A stretch of 64,000 nucleotides of DNA from Candidatus Izemoplasma sp. (GCA_021736305.1 JAIPGD010000001.1:48925-112924); one strand, 5' to 3'. Shown: positions 18,774 to 29,220, counted from the first letter of the stretch. The notes: generated from the sequence alone by a model not told the origin. Numbers and translations: made by a program.

Positions 18774-20040
18774 ATATTTAACTGTAACTGCTTTAAATCG
18801 ATACTTAAAATTTAAAATGGATTCTGATTCTGAATTACAATCAATTTTGTTAAAAGCTGAGATTTCAAATTTTAAACATCATTCAAGTGGACATTTTTAT
18901 CTAACTTTAAAAGATGATAAATCACAAGTTTCAGCAATTATGTTTTCAAGCAATGCAAAGAATGTAAAATTCAAACCTAAAGATGGCGATACCGTTATTA
19001 TTGAAGGATATGTATCTGTTTATGAACCATATGGAACTTATCAAGTTTATATCAATAAGTTACAAATGGATGGTGTTGGCGATTTATATTTAGCTTTCGA
19101 AAGGCTTAAAAAAGAATTAGAAGCAGAAGGTTTATTTAAAGAAGAACATAAATTATCTTTGCCTAAAATACCGAAAACAATTGGCGTAGTAACTTCCAAA
19201 ACAGGTGCTGCAATACAAGATATAATTAATGTTATTAATAACCGTTTTCCGTTAACGAAAATTATTATCTATCCAGCAAGTGTACAAGGTAATCTTGCAA
19301 AAGGAGAAATAGTAACGCAAATTAAAAAAGCTAACCAGGATAAATTAGTTGATTTATTAATTGTTGGTCGTGGTGGCGGATCAATTGAAGATTTATGGCC
19401 ATTTAATGAAGAGGAAGTTGCAAGAGCTATCTATCATTCAAATATTCCTATTATCAGCGCTGTAGGACACGAAACTGATATGACTATCTCTGACTATGTT
19501 GCAGATAAAAGAGCTTCTACACCATCTCATGGTGCTGAATTAGCTGTGCCAAATTACCGAGACATAATTGAAAGAATCAGTAATTATAAATCGCGATTAA
19601 ATAGTAGTTTGTTGAATAAACAAAACAATTTAAGAACAAGATATAAGAATATTATAGCAAGTAATATTTTTAAAAATCCATTAAGAATTATACAAACCGA
19701 ACAATTACAATTTATGAACACATATGATAGGTTAATAAAGAATAACCCTAAAGAACTAATTCAAAAGAAGAATGAAGATATAAATCGTTATATTAAACAA
19801 CTAAATTCTGATTATAAACATTTACTAGCTTTAAAAAAAGGTAAATTTTTAGCTTTAGCTGAAAAACTAGAATTAGTAAATCCTTTAGCAATTATGACTA
19901 AAGGATATTCAATAATAAAACAGGAAGAAACAATAAAAAAATCGATTAAAGAAATTGATTTGACAAAACCAATTGATGTGTTATTGCATGATGGAAAACT
20001 ACACTGTCAAATATTAGATATGAAAGGAAATAAATCATGA
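18766..20040 (+). CDS. xseA: Exodeoxyribonuclease VII large subunit
   Basis: LTVTALNRYLKFKMD; GVVTSKTGAAIQDI; GRGGGSIEDLWPFNEE; SAVGHETDMTISDYVADKRASTPS. Confidence 0.97.
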   Translation: MPRYLTVTALNRYLKFKMDSDSELQSILLKAEISNFKHHSSGHFYLTLKDDKSQVSAIMFSSNAKNVKFKPKDGDTVIIEGYVSVYEPYGTYQVYINKLQMDGVGDLYLAFERLKKELEAEGLFKEEHKLSLPKIPKTIGVVTSKTGAAIQDIINVINNRFPLTKIIIYPASVQGNLAKGEIVTQIKKANQDKLVDLLIVGRGGGSIEDLWPFNEEEVARAIYHSNIPIISAVGHETDMTISDYVADKRASTPSHGAELAVPNYRDIIERISNYKSRLNSSLLNKQNNLRTRYKNIIASNIFKNPLRIIQTEQLQFMNTYDRLIKNNPKELIQKKNEDINRYIKQLNSDYKHLLALKKGKFLALAEKLELVNPLAIMTKGYSIIKQEETIKKSIKEIDLTKPIDVLLHDGKLHCQILDMKGNKS

Positions 20041-20249
20041 GTAAAGAAAGTTTTGAAGAAAAATTAGAAAAATTAGAAACTCTAGTAAAAGATTTAGAAG
20101 CTGGAGAAAAATCACTTGATGAATCTGTAAAACTATATAACGAGGGAATAAATCTAGCAAAAGAATGTCATAAAGAATTAAAAGAAGCTGAAGAAGTAAT
20201 TGTAAAATTGATGGATGAAGAAGGATTAGAGGATTTTAATAAAGAATAA
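20037..20249 (+). CDS. xseB: Exodeoxyribonuclease VII small subunit
   Basis: SFEEKLEKLETLVKDLEAGEKSLDESVKLYNEGINL. Confidence 0.95.
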   Translation: MSKESFEEKLEKLETLVKDLEAGEKSLDESVKLYNEGINLAKECHKELKEAEEVIVKLMDEEGLEDFNKE

Positions 20250-20250
20250 A

Positions 20251-22080
20251 ATGAATTTAAATGATATCGAAAGCCCAAAATTCTTAAAAGATTTATCCTT
20301 AAAAGAATTAAACGAATTATCTACTGATATTCGTTCTTTTCTTATTGATAATATAGCAAAAACTGGAGGTCATTTGGCCTCTAATTTAGGTGTTGTTGAA
20401 TTAACCATTGGTTTACATAGAGTATTTGATTCACCAAAAGATAGAATTGTATTTGATGTGGGGCATCAAAGTTATGTTCACAAAATATTAACTGGCCGCG
20501 CTAAATATTTTTCTACTTTAAGACAATTTGAAGGATTGAGTGGTTATCAAAAACGTTCTGAATCTATTCATGATCATTGGGAGGCAGGTCACTCTTCAAC
20601 AGCTATAGCTGCAATTAGTGGTTTCGAAGTTGCTAGAAAAGAAAAAAAAGAAACATATAAGAATATCGCTGTTGTAGGGGATGGCTCACTTAACAGTGGA
20701 TTGTCTTTTGAAGCATTAAACTTTTTAGGGCATAGTGACTTAGCACCAATTATTATTTTAAATGACAACAACCAATCAATATCAAAAAATGTTGGTCGTT
20801 TAAATAAGTTATTAAATAAGATGCGTAGTTCAAAATTTTATGAATACGCAAAAAAATCACAAAGAAAACTTCCTAAATTTATCTATAATTTAAAAGTTAG
20901 ATTGGCTAATATGATTCGCGGTTTTGCTAATAATATTACAATTTTTGATGAATTTGGTTTTTCATATTATGGGCCTATAGATGGTCATGATTTAAAAGCA
21001 ATTATAAAGTTTTTAAAAATTGCTAAAAATAAAAACAAACCGGTTGTATTACATTTTGTAACAACAAAAGGGAAAGGTTATTTACCTTCAGAAAATGATA
21101 TGGATGGTTTATGGCATGGTGTTGGTCCTTTTGAAAAAGAAAATGGACATTTAATTAAGAAAAATAAAGAAAATTTTATGACTTGGAGTAATATTATTAG
21201 TGACTATATCATGCATCAAGCTGAAATAAATGATAAGTTAAAAGTAATTGTTCCCGCAATGATTATTGGTTCAGGGTTAGCTGAATTTCAAAAAATGCAT
21301 CCTGATAAAATAATTGATGTTGGAATCTGCGAGTCTTTCTCTGTATGTTTTTCTGCGGCACTTTCAGAAGATTTGGATATATTTTTACCAATTTATTCTT
21401 CGTTCCTACAAAGAGCATATGATCAAATTGTTCATGATTTAACTAGGCAGAAATTAAAGATTGTTATTGGAATAGATCGAGCAGGAATTGTTGGTGGTGA
21501 TGGTGATACTCACCAAGGTATATATGATATAGCCTTTTTAAAACATATTCCAAATATTGAAATTGTACAACCAGCAAACGCTGTTGAAGCTTGGCAGTTA
21601 TTAGATTATGCATTTAATCACGCTCAAAAGTCAGTAGCTATAAGATATTCAAGAAATTCGGCTCAAATATATAACCAAAAAAACTATGAAGCGATTACCG
21701 AGCCAACTTGGAAAGAATTTAATCAAGATGCTAATGTTAATCTAATAGCTTATGGAGATAATTTTACAAGAATGTATAATTATATTCAAAAGAATAATTT
21801 AGATGTTAATCTATATAACGCTATGTTCATTAAGCCTCTAGACACAAAAATGCTTGATAAAATTATAAAGAATAATAAATCAACCTATGTTTTAGAAGAT
21901 GTAACAAAAATAAGTGGATTAGGTTCAAGTATCTTAGAATACCTTTCTGAACAAAACAAACATTTAGAAATTAAAATCTTAGGCTTACCTGATGAATTTA
22001 TTGATCATGGTTCACAAGAAAAGCTTTATAAAAAATATAATTTAGATGAAGAAAGTATAATAAAAACAATATTAAATTGA
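20251..22080 (+). CDS. dxs: 1-deoxy-D-xylulose-5-phosphate synthase
   Basis: HLASNLGVVELTIGLHRVFDSPKDRIVFDVGHQSYVHKILTGR; GDGSLNSGLSFEALN; GDGDTHQGIYDIAFL. Confidence 0.96.
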   Translation: MNLNDIESPKFLKDLSLKELNELSTDIRSFLIDNIAKTGGHLASNLGVVELTIGLHRVFDSPKDRIVFDVGHQSYVHKILTGRAKYFSTLRQFEGLSGYQKRSESIHDHWEAGHSSTAIAAISGFEVARKEKKETYKNIAVVGDGSLNSGLSFEALNFLGHSDLAPIIILNDNNQSISKNVGRLNKLLNKMRSSKFYEYAKKSQRKLPKFIYNLKVRLANMIRGFANNITIFDEFGFSYYGPIDGHDLKAIIKFLKIAKNKNKPVVLHFVTTKGKGYLPSENDMDGLWHGVGPFEKENGHLIKKNKENFMTWSNIISDYIMHQAEINDKLKVIVPAMIIGSGLAEFQKMHPDKIIDVGICESFSVCFSAALSEDLDIFLPIYSSFLQRAYDQIVHDLTRQKLKIVIGIDRAGIVGGDGDTHQGIYDIAFLKHIPNIEIVQPANAVEAWQLLDYAFNHAQKSVAIRYSRNSAQIYNQKNYEAITEPTWKEFNQDANVNLIAYGDNFTRMYNYIQKNNLDVNLYNAMFIKPLDTKMLDKIIKNNKSTYVLEDVTKISGLGSSILEYLSEQNKHLEIKILGLPDEFIDHGSQEKLYKKYNLDEESIIKTILN

Positions 22081-22094
22081 TTGTAGGTGTTACT

Positions 22095-23774
22095 TTGTTA
22101 AAAAAAATAGCTATTAAGAATTTTGCGATTATAGACGATATTCAATTAGAATTTTATAATGGTATGACTGTTTTAACTGGTGAAACTGGAGCTGGTAAAA
22201 GTATAATTATCGATGCTATCAGTTTATTGCTTGGTGAAAGAGCAGATAAAACAATGATTAGATCTAGTGCAAATGATGCTTTAATTAGTGGTGTATTTAC
22301 AATTGAAAGCAAAGAAGTAAAGAACATACTTGATTATAATCGTATCGATTATGATAATGAAATTGAAATTACTAGAGTTTTGTCGAAAGACAATCAAAAT
22401 TTAATTAAAATTAATAATCAACGCTCTACTTTAAAAATCGTTAATGATTTAGCGATGTATTTGGCAGATATTCATTCGCAATTCGACAATAATCAGTTAA
22501 TTAATCCAGAAAACTATCTTAATTTAATTGATAATTTTCGAAAAGATAAAGTAAAACAATATTTAGAAAACTATCAAGATAAATTAGAAAACTATAAAGT
22601 TGCATATTCTGATTATAAAAAACTAAAATCAAAAAAAGCAAAAACATTAGAACAACTTGACTTATATGAGTTTCAACTTAATGAATTAGAAACTTTAGAA
22701 CTTTCTGAAAACGAATTAGAATCACTTCAAGAAAAAGTAAATGTATTAGATAATATTGATAAAATAAACTATAATTTGCAAGAGAGTTTTGCATTATTAA
22801 ATGAACAAGGAATTTTAGAAAAATTATATATTGTTAAGTCCGATATCGATGATATCGCTAAAACATCTAAAGATTTCCAAGAAATTTCTGAAAGAATTAA
22901 TAATGCATATTATGAATTAGAAGATATTTCAAATACAATAGAAGACAAACAAGAAACATTAGATTATGACCCGAATGAACTAGAAACAATGAATTCAAGG
23001 ATTAATGAATTAGAAAAAATTCAAAGTAAATATAAAAAAACAATCTCAGAACTAATTGATTATCAAATGTTTTTGAAACAATCAATTGATGAGATTGAAA
23101 ATTTTGATGATTTAATTAAACAACGTGAAGAAAAATTAGCCGAAGCATTTAAAATATTAGTTAGTGAAGCGAATCAACTAACTGAATTAAGAAAAACTAT
23201 CAGTGAAAAAGTTACTAAAGAAATAATTTCAACTTTAAAAGAATTAGAAATTAGGCACGCTGATTTCGCTATTGAATTTAACGAAGTCGATTTTAGCGAT
23301 AAATTCAATGATAATATATTTAAAAATGATGGTGTAGATAATCTTGAATTTCTTATTTCAACAAATAAAGGTGAACCTTTAAAACCTTTAGCTAAAACAG
23401 CTAGTGGTGGTGAAATGAGTAGAGTTATGCTAACCTTTAAAACAATATTTGCTAGTTCACAAAGGATACCAACAATTATTTTTGATGAAATTGATACTGG
23501 AATAAGTGGCTATATTGCTAAACAAATTGCTAGAAAAATAGCAGAAACTGCTAAAATTGCTCAAGTAATTTCAATTACACATATACCACAAGTAGTTGCC
23601 CAAGGAACAAATCACTTAGCGATAAGAAAAGAAATCATAAATGATAAAACAAAAATTAGCGTTAAATATTTAACTTATGATGAAAGAGTTGAAGAAATAG
23701 CGAAAATGGTAAGTGCTGAAGAAGTTACTGAATCAGCTAGATCAATTGCAAAAGAATTATTAATTAATCCATAA
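22095..23774 (+). CDS. recN: DNA repair protein RecN
   Basis: LKKIAIKNFAIIDDIQLEFYNGMTVLTGETGAGKSIIIDAI; ASGGEMSRVMLTFK; DEIDTGISG. TTG at 22095 is the likely start (track begins at 22077). Confidence 0.95.
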   Translation: MLKKIAIKNFAIIDDIQLEFYNGMTVLTGETGAGKSIIIDAISLLLGERADKTMIRSSANDALISGVFTIESKEVKNILDYNRIDYDNEIEITRVLSKDNQNLIKINNQRSTLKIVNDLAMYLADIHSQFDNNQLINPENYLNLIDNFRKDKVKQYLENYQDKLENYKVAYSDYKKLKSKKAKTLEQLDLYEFQLNELETLELSENELESLQEKVNVLDNIDKINYNLQESFALLNEQGILEKLYIVKSDIDDIAKTSKDFQEISERINNAYYELEDISNTIEDKQETLDYDPNELETMNSRINELEKIQSKYKKTISELIDYQMFLKQSIDEIENFDDLIKQREEKLAEAFKILVSEANQLTELRKTISEKVTKEIISTLKELEIRHADFAIEFNEVDFSDKFNDNIFKNDGVDNLEFLISTNKGEPLKPLAKTASGGEMSRVMLTFKTIFASSQRIPTIIFDEIDTGISGYIAKQIARKIAETAKIAQVISITHIPQVVAQGTNHLAIRKEIINDKTKISVKYLTYDERVEEIAKMVSAEEVTESARSIAKELLINP

Positions 23775-23832
23775 AAAAAAGGTTAAGATAAACTTAACCA
23801 ATTGAACACTTCGAAACTAGAAGTGTTTTTTT
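23773..23832. terminator. Pair of back-to-back terminators, one per strand
   Basis: AAAAAAAAGGTTAAG-ATAAA-CTTAACC serves the minus strand (U-tract in reverse complement); AACACTTC-GAAACTA-GAAGTGTTTTTTT serves recN. Confidence 0.7.
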
Positions 23833-23989
23833 ATGCAGTTAATACTTGTATCATTGAAACGACTGCAGCAATTACGATACCTAAAACCATCCCAACAGCT
23901 AGGATAAGTAATACAATTTTTCCGAACTTTGATTTAGTAGGATTATAAGTTCTAATTTCATCTTTAGCATTTTTATTATTGTTAGCCAT
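23831..23989 (-). CDS. 52-aa single-TM small membrane protein
   Basis: Not in ORF track. GAGGTGATATTTATG start; MANNNKNAKDEIRTYNPTKSKFGKIVLLILAVGMVLGIVIAAVVSMIQVLTA*. Confidence 0.75.
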   Translation of the reverse strand: MANNNKNAKDEIRTYNPTKSKFGKIVLLILAVGMVLGIVIAAVVSMIQVLTA

Positions 23990-24058
23990 AAATATCACCT
24001 CAATTATTCTTTGTCTTTAACATTATAAACTATATTTTTAAAAAAATAAAGGATTAAT

Positions 24059-24928
24059 TTAGTTAGTATAGTTTTCCAAAAACTCAATAACTTCATTTGT
24101 TAAATATTCTGGGGTAGATGCACCAGAAGAAACACTAACTTTATGAACGTTTTTTAAATCCTTAATATCAATATCTTTAACTGATTGGATTAAAATTGAT
24201 TTTGTATTAGTAAACATTTCGCTAATTTTAACTAAGTTTCTTGAATTGTTAGAACGAAAATCACCAACTATGTAACATAGGTCAACATCCTTATTAGCTT
24301 TTATTATAGCATTTTGTCTCAGTCTAGTAGCATTACATATTTCTTCAGTAATTATCGCATCAGGGAATTTTTCTTTAATTGCTTTATGAATTGGTAAAAT
24401 ATCCTTAATACTAAAAGTGGTTTGATTAGTTACAAATATCGGTTTTTCTGTTTGAATATTTTTTAAATCAGATAATGTCTCTAATAGATAAATATTTTTA
24501 CCAAGTGATAATGATGCATTAGTTTCTGGATGATTTTTTTTGCCAATATAGATAACATCGTATCCACTAACAAGGTATTTATTAATTAGATCATGAGTTA
24601 TATAAACATCCTTACAAGTAGCATCAACTAAATTCAAGTCTTTAGACTTGATTTTTTGAACGACTTCAATGGGAGTACCGTGAGCTGAGATAATTATAGT
24701 CCCAGAATCAATTTCATCAATTAATTCTAAACGAGACTTACTTAAATCATCTAAAGTTATAGCACCTAAAGCTTTTAATTCATCAACAACAAATTTATTA
24801 TGAACAATATAACCCAATATATATATTGGTCTAGGATGCTGATTAGAAATTAAAACTTCTTTTACTTTTTCAACCGCAAAATATACACCTTTACAAAAGC
24901 CTCTTGGTCTAATATTCTTAACTATCAT
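24059..24928 (-). CDS. ispH: 4-hydroxy-3-methylbut-2-enyl diphosphate reductase
   Basis: RGFCKGVYFAVEKV; IVHNKFVVDELKALGA; SAHGTPIEV; DATCKDV; EICNATRLRQ; SVSSGASTPEYL. Confidence 0.95.
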   Translation of the reverse strand: MIVKNIRPRGFCKGVYFAVEKVKEVLISNQHPRPIYILGYIVHNKFVVDELKALGAITLDDLSKSRLELIDEIDSGTIIISAHGTPIEVVQKIKSKDLNLVDATCKDVYITHDLINKYLVSGYDVIYIGKKNHPETNASLSLGKNIYLLETLSDLKNIQTEKPIFVTNQTTFSIKDILPIHKAIKEKFPDAIITEEICNATRLRQNAIIKANKDVDLCYIVGDFRSNNSRNLVKISEMFTNTKSILIQSVKDIDIKDLKNVHKVSVSSGASTPEYLTNEVIEFLENYTN

Positions 24929-25005
24929 AAATTACCTCGTATTGATTTACTTTAACACTTTTATATTATATAATAGTTATGAGATTTTTACAAAGAAGGT
25001 AACTT

Positions 25006-26295
25006 ATGAAAAAATTTAAAAAAGAGTATTTAAATGAAGCGTTTGATAAACTTAATTTTAAAGAATTAACAGATGTACAAGAAAAGGTTTATCAACTAGA
25101 CAATCAAAAACAAAATCTAATCATAGAAGCAAAAACTGGCTCAGGTAAAACCCATGCTTTTTTATTGCCTATTCTAGAAAGCATTGAAGAAAATGGGGGT
25201 TATTGTCAAGCAGTTATTTTAGCTCCTACGAGAGAATTGGCTTTACAAATTAATAAGTTTTTAAAAGAATTAACTGAACATTCCCCTAAAGAGATAAAAG
25301 TTGATCTTATTACAGGTGGATTAGATCGTGATCAAATAATTAGTAAATTGAATTCAAGACAACCAGATATTTTGATAGGTACACCAGGAAGAATTCATGA
25401 TTTAGTATTTAAGGAAAATGTATTAAAAATTCATGAAGCAAAATATTTTATAATCGATGAAGCAGATATGACTTTAGATGATCATTTTATTGTTGAAGTG
25501 GATCATTTAGCAAGTGTAGCCTCAGATGCTAAGTTTTGGGTTTTTTCAGCAACTATTCCAGAACAACTACAACCGTTCCTAAAAAAATATTTAAAAAATC
25601 CATTAGTTATTAGTGTTCATCCTGAAGAAATATCAAACTTGAATATTTCACATTATTTCATTAAATCAAGAGAAAGAAAAAGATTAGTTGTCTTAGAAGA
25701 AATAATTGAAGCAATTAACCCTTATTTAGCAATTATATTCTGTAACACTAAAGAAAGTGTTGAAGAAGTAAATGAATTTTTACTAAATAAAAAAGCAAAT
25801 GTTATGATGTTTCATGGTGGAATTCCTTATCGTAAACGCAAACAATTAATTAAAAGAATTAATAATCTTGAATTTCAATATATTGTCGCTACTGATATTT
25901 TAGCGAGAGGAATTGATATTGTGGGTGTATCACATATCATTAATTATGAACTACCCTTAGATACAGAATTTTATATTCATCGTACTGGAAGAACCGGTAG
26001 AGTTGAAATGGATGGAATTGCAATTTCAATTTATGAGTTTAGTGATAATCAATATCTTGATAAACTTGAGTCAAAAGGCGTAAAAACTTCATACAAAGAA
26101 ATTAAAAATAATAAATTTGTTGATGTGAATATTAGAAATAAACGTGATTACCGCAAAAAAAATGAAACTAAAATCGAAAAAATTGCGCGAGCAAACGTAA
26201 AAAAACCTAAAAAAGTAAAACCAGGATATAAGAAAAAATACAGACAAAAATTAGAAATTGAAAAGAAAAAACTACATAGGATGATGAAAAAATGA
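25006..26295 (+). CDS. DEAD-box RNA helicase (CshB-like)
   Basis: AKTGSGKTHAFLLP; APTRELALQ; GTPGR; DEAD; FSATIP; ATDILARGIDI; HRTGRTGR. Confidence 0.94.
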   Translation: MKKFKKEYLNEAFDKLNFKELTDVQEKVYQLDNQKQNLIIEAKTGSGKTHAFLLPILESIEENGGYCQAVILAPTRELALQINKFLKELTEHSPKEIKVDLITGGLDRDQIISKLNSRQPDILIGTPGRIHDLVFKENVLKIHEAKYFIIDEADMTLDDHFIVEVDHLASVASDAKFWVFSATIPEQLQPFLKKYLKNPLVISVHPEEISNLNISHYFIKSRERKRLVVLEEIIEAINPYLAIIFCNTKESVEEVNEFLLNKKANVMMFHGGIPYRKRKQLIKRINNLEFQYIVATDILARGIDIVGVSHIINYELPLDTEFYIHRTGRTGRVEMDGIAISIYEFSDNQYLDKLESKGVKTSYKEIKNNKFVDVNIRNKRDYRKKNETKIEKIARANVKKPKKVKPGYKKKYRQKLEIEKKKLHRMMKK

Positions 26296-26810
26296 CATTA
26301 AACGTTGTCTTATACCAGCCTGAAATTCCTCAAAATACTGGTAATATAATGAGGACTTGTGTAGGAACGAATGTTGTTTTACACATTATTAAACCAATAG
26401 GATTCAAACTTGATCCTAAGTACTTAAAACGCGTTGCGGTTAATTATCTAGATAATGTTAATTATTTTGTTTATGAGAACTATCAAGATTTTTTAGCTAA
26501 AAATGATGGCGAATTTTTCTTTGTTACTAGATACGGAAAAAAACCACCTACAAAAGTCGATTTTAAAAAATATTCAAAAGATATATATTTAGTATTCGGC
26601 AGAGAATCAACTGGTGTTCCTAAGGAAATTTTAAGAGAACATTTAAATAACTGTATTAGATTACCAATGAACGATAAAATAAGATCTTTAAACTTAGCAA
26701 ATACAGTCGCAATTTTAATCTATGAAGTATTAGGACAATTAGATTATCCTAATCTCTCTAAAACTGAGCCTGAAAGTCTTAAGGGTGAAGATTGGTTATT
26801 AAAGGGATAG
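26292..26810 (+). CDS. trmL: tRNA (cytidine/uridine-2'-O)-methyltransferase TrmL (SPOUT)
   Basis: LNVVLYQPEIPQNTGNIMRTC; VFGRESTGVPKEIL; IRSLNLANTVAILIYEVL. Confidence 0.93.
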   Translation: MTLNVVLYQPEIPQNTGNIMRTCVGTNVVLHIIKPIGFKLDPKYLKRVAVNYLDNVNYFVYENYQDFLAKNDGEFFFVTRYGKKPPTKVDFKKYSKDIYLVFGRESTGVPKEILREHLNNCIRLPMNDKIRSLNLANTVAILIYEVLGQLDYPNLSKTEPESLKGEDWLLKG

Positions 26811-26818
26811 GTGAGATA

Positions 26819-27367
26819 ATGGACATTAATATTGGTGAAAATATCATCATTCATAGCTATAAACACGACAAAACACTACATCGAATATGGAAAAACGAAA
26901 CAATTATTGATAATAATGATGAATACATAGTTGTTGCAAATAAACATACTAGGGTTGTTGAGGCTAATGGTAGATTTTGGTATACAAGAGAACCTTCTGT
27001 ATCCTTTTTCTTTAAAGATCATTGGTATAATATAATTGCTATCATAAAACGTAAGAAAATTACCTTTTATTGTAACTTAGCTTCTCCAGTATTAGTTGAT
27101 GATGAAGCGATTAAATATATTGATTATGACTTAGATTTGCGCGTTGATCGAGATTTTACTTATCAAGTTGTGGATATTCATGAATTTAAGAAACATTCAA
27201 AACAGATGGATTACAGTAATCGGTTAACTAATATACTAGCTAAAGAGACTCTTCATTTAAGAAGCAGAATTGATAAACGAGATTTTCCTTTTAATCATGA
27301 TGTTATTAGAAAACTTTATAATAAGTTTATACGAATTGAAGAAGAAAAAACTGCTAAAGAAAAATAA
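26819..27367 (+). CDS. DUF402 domain protein
   Basis: HTRVVEANGRFWYTREPSVSFFFKDHWYNIIA; YIDYDLDLRVDRDFTYQVVDIHEF. ATG at 26819 behind GGTGAGA. Confidence 0.85.
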   Translation: MDINIGENIIIHSYKHDKTLHRIWKNETIIDNNDEYIVVANKHTRVVEANGRFWYTREPSVSFFFKDHWYNIIAIIKRKKITFYCNLASPVLVDDEAIKYIDYDLDLRVDRDFTYQVVDIHEFKKHSKQMDYSNRLTNILAKETLHLRSRIDKRDFPFNHDVIRKLYNKFIRIEEEKTAKEK

Positions 27368-27488
27368 CCATAATCAAAAGCGAATAAACATTGGCATAAC
27401 AGCGTTATTGTGGTATAATTTAATTTAGTAATCATTAAATTGGAAAGAAGGAATTTATAATTAATATTAATTAATTATAGAGTGGCTT

Positions 27489-28352
27489 ATGGAACTAATA
27501 TATCGAGTAAAAAAACCTGAAACAATTCAAAGATTTATAAAAGAAAATCATATACCTGTAAAGATTTTACAACGAGATGAGAAATTTTATAAAATTTTTG
27601 TAAATAATAAAATTAAATCTAGAAAAGAAACTGTAAGAAAAGGCGATAAAATTCATTTTCATATTCAAGAAGAGAAAATTGATAATATCAAACCTCAATC
27701 ACATAGGTTAGATATCGTTTATGAAGATGAACAACTTATAGTTATTAACAAACCCGCAAATATAAGGTTAATGGTTTCAAAAAAGCATCCTGAGAATACT
27801 TTAGCTAATGCTATAGTTGATTACTATATAAAAAATAAAATCAACGCTAAACTTCATTTTATTAATCGTCTAGATAAAGATAACTCTGGTTTAGTGTTAT
27901 TAGCAAAACATCGTTTTATAAAATTTTTGCTAAGTGATAAATTAAATAATGAGGTTGTTTTCTTTTATAAAGCTATTGTTGATGGGAAATTACCCGCAAA
28001 AGAATTCACAATTAATTTACCGATTTCAAGGATGAAAGACTCTAGTTTAAGAGAAGTTGCTGAAGATGGAAAAGACTGTGAAACAAAATATACAGTTGAA
28101 AAAGAATTTGGCACATATTCACTCTTAGATGTTCAAGTTAAAAACAAGATTACTCATCAAATTAAAGTGCATTTATCACATTTTGATTTTCCAGTAGTTG
28201 GTGATAAATACTATAATAAGAGTAAATACAATTTAAAACGTATTTTATTACATAACTATAAAGCAAAATTCATTCACCCTATTACTGAAGAAGATATGGA
28301 AATTAAAATTGATTTACCGAAAGAATTTAGTGAGTTTATTAGTCAAAATTAA
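27489..28352 (+). CDS. RluA-family pseudouridine synthase
   Basis: DEQLIVINKPANI; INRLDKDNSGLVLLAKH; HQIKVHLSHFDFPVVGDKYY. Confidence 0.92.
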   Translation: MELIYRVKKPETIQRFIKENHIPVKILQRDEKFYKIFVNNKIKSRKETVRKGDKIHFHIQEEKIDNIKPQSHRLDIVYEDEQLIVINKPANIRLMVSKKHPENTLANAIVDYYIKNKINAKLHFINRLDKDNSGLVLLAKHRFIKFLLSDKLNNEVVFFYKAIVDGKLPAKEFTINLPISRMKDSSLREVAEDGKDCETKYTVEKEFGTYSLLDVQVKNKITHQIKVHLSHFDFPVVGDKYYNKSKYNLKRILLHNYKAKFIHPITEEDMEIKIDLPKEFSEFISQN

Positions 28353-28629
28353 AATGCTAAAATTATGATACCTTTAAAGGAAATACTATATAAAGAGAAA
28401 GTCATCTTATAATGAGATCATTAGTATTAAGCTATAGTAATAACTTTGAAGGTTTTTTATATGGAAATTATTCTTATAAATGCAAAATTAGATAATTTTT
28501 ATGGATGAAGTTTTTGATAGATAATTACATATTTAATTAGAACAAAAATAAAAAAACGGATATATATAACTTCTAATTCGCTTTTAAATGTTTTTTGATT
28601 ATGATAAAATATTAACAATAGGAGCGTGG

Positions 28630-29220
28630 ATGATGATTGTAGTATTTGGTGGCGCTTTTAACCCGCCGACTTTAGCGCATAAAGAAATATATCAACTCAT
28701 AACTAAGAATTTAGATGTTGAAGAATTTATTTTTTTGCCTGTGTCTAAAAAATATTCAAAATCATCATTAATTGCTGATAAGCACCGGATAAACATGTTA
28801 AAAATATTAATTGAAGATTTGGAAAAAGCAACTATTTCTAAGGTTGAAACCGAAGAAAATCAGTTTATAGGTACATACAAAAGTTTAAAAAAAATTCAAA
28901 ATGAGTATAAGAATAAAGAAGTTGCATTTGTTTTAGGTGCCGATAATTTAATGCATTTGCATAAATGGATAAACGCTGAAAACCTTATGAAGGATTTCAA
29001 GTTTATTGTTGTAAATCGCAATAATCAAAATGTTCATAAATTTATTGAACAAAATGATTTACTTAATAAATACAAAGAAAATTTTATTGTTTTAGAAGAA
29101 TTTGATTCATTTATATCTTCTTCATTATTTAGAGAAACACTTGATCCTGGATATGTAGATGAAGATATATATCATTATATTATGAAAAATGATTTATATA
29201 GAGGTGGAAATTATGAATAA
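28630..29220 (+). CDS. nadD: Nicotinate-nucleotide adenylyltransferase
   Basis: MIVVFGGAFNPPTLAHKEIYQLI; FVLGADNLMHLHKWINAE; ISSSLFRE. ATG 28630 preferred over track start 28588. Confidence 0.9.
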   Translation: MMIVVFGGAFNPPTLAHKEIYQLITKNLDVEEFIFLPVSKKYSKSSLIADKHRINMLKILIEDLEKATISKVETEENQFIGTYKSLKKIQNEYKNKEVAFVLGADNLMHLHKWINAENLMKDFKFIVVNRNNQNVHKFIEQNDLLNKYKENFIVLEEFDSFISSSLFRETLDPGYVDEDIYHYIMKNDLYRGGNYE

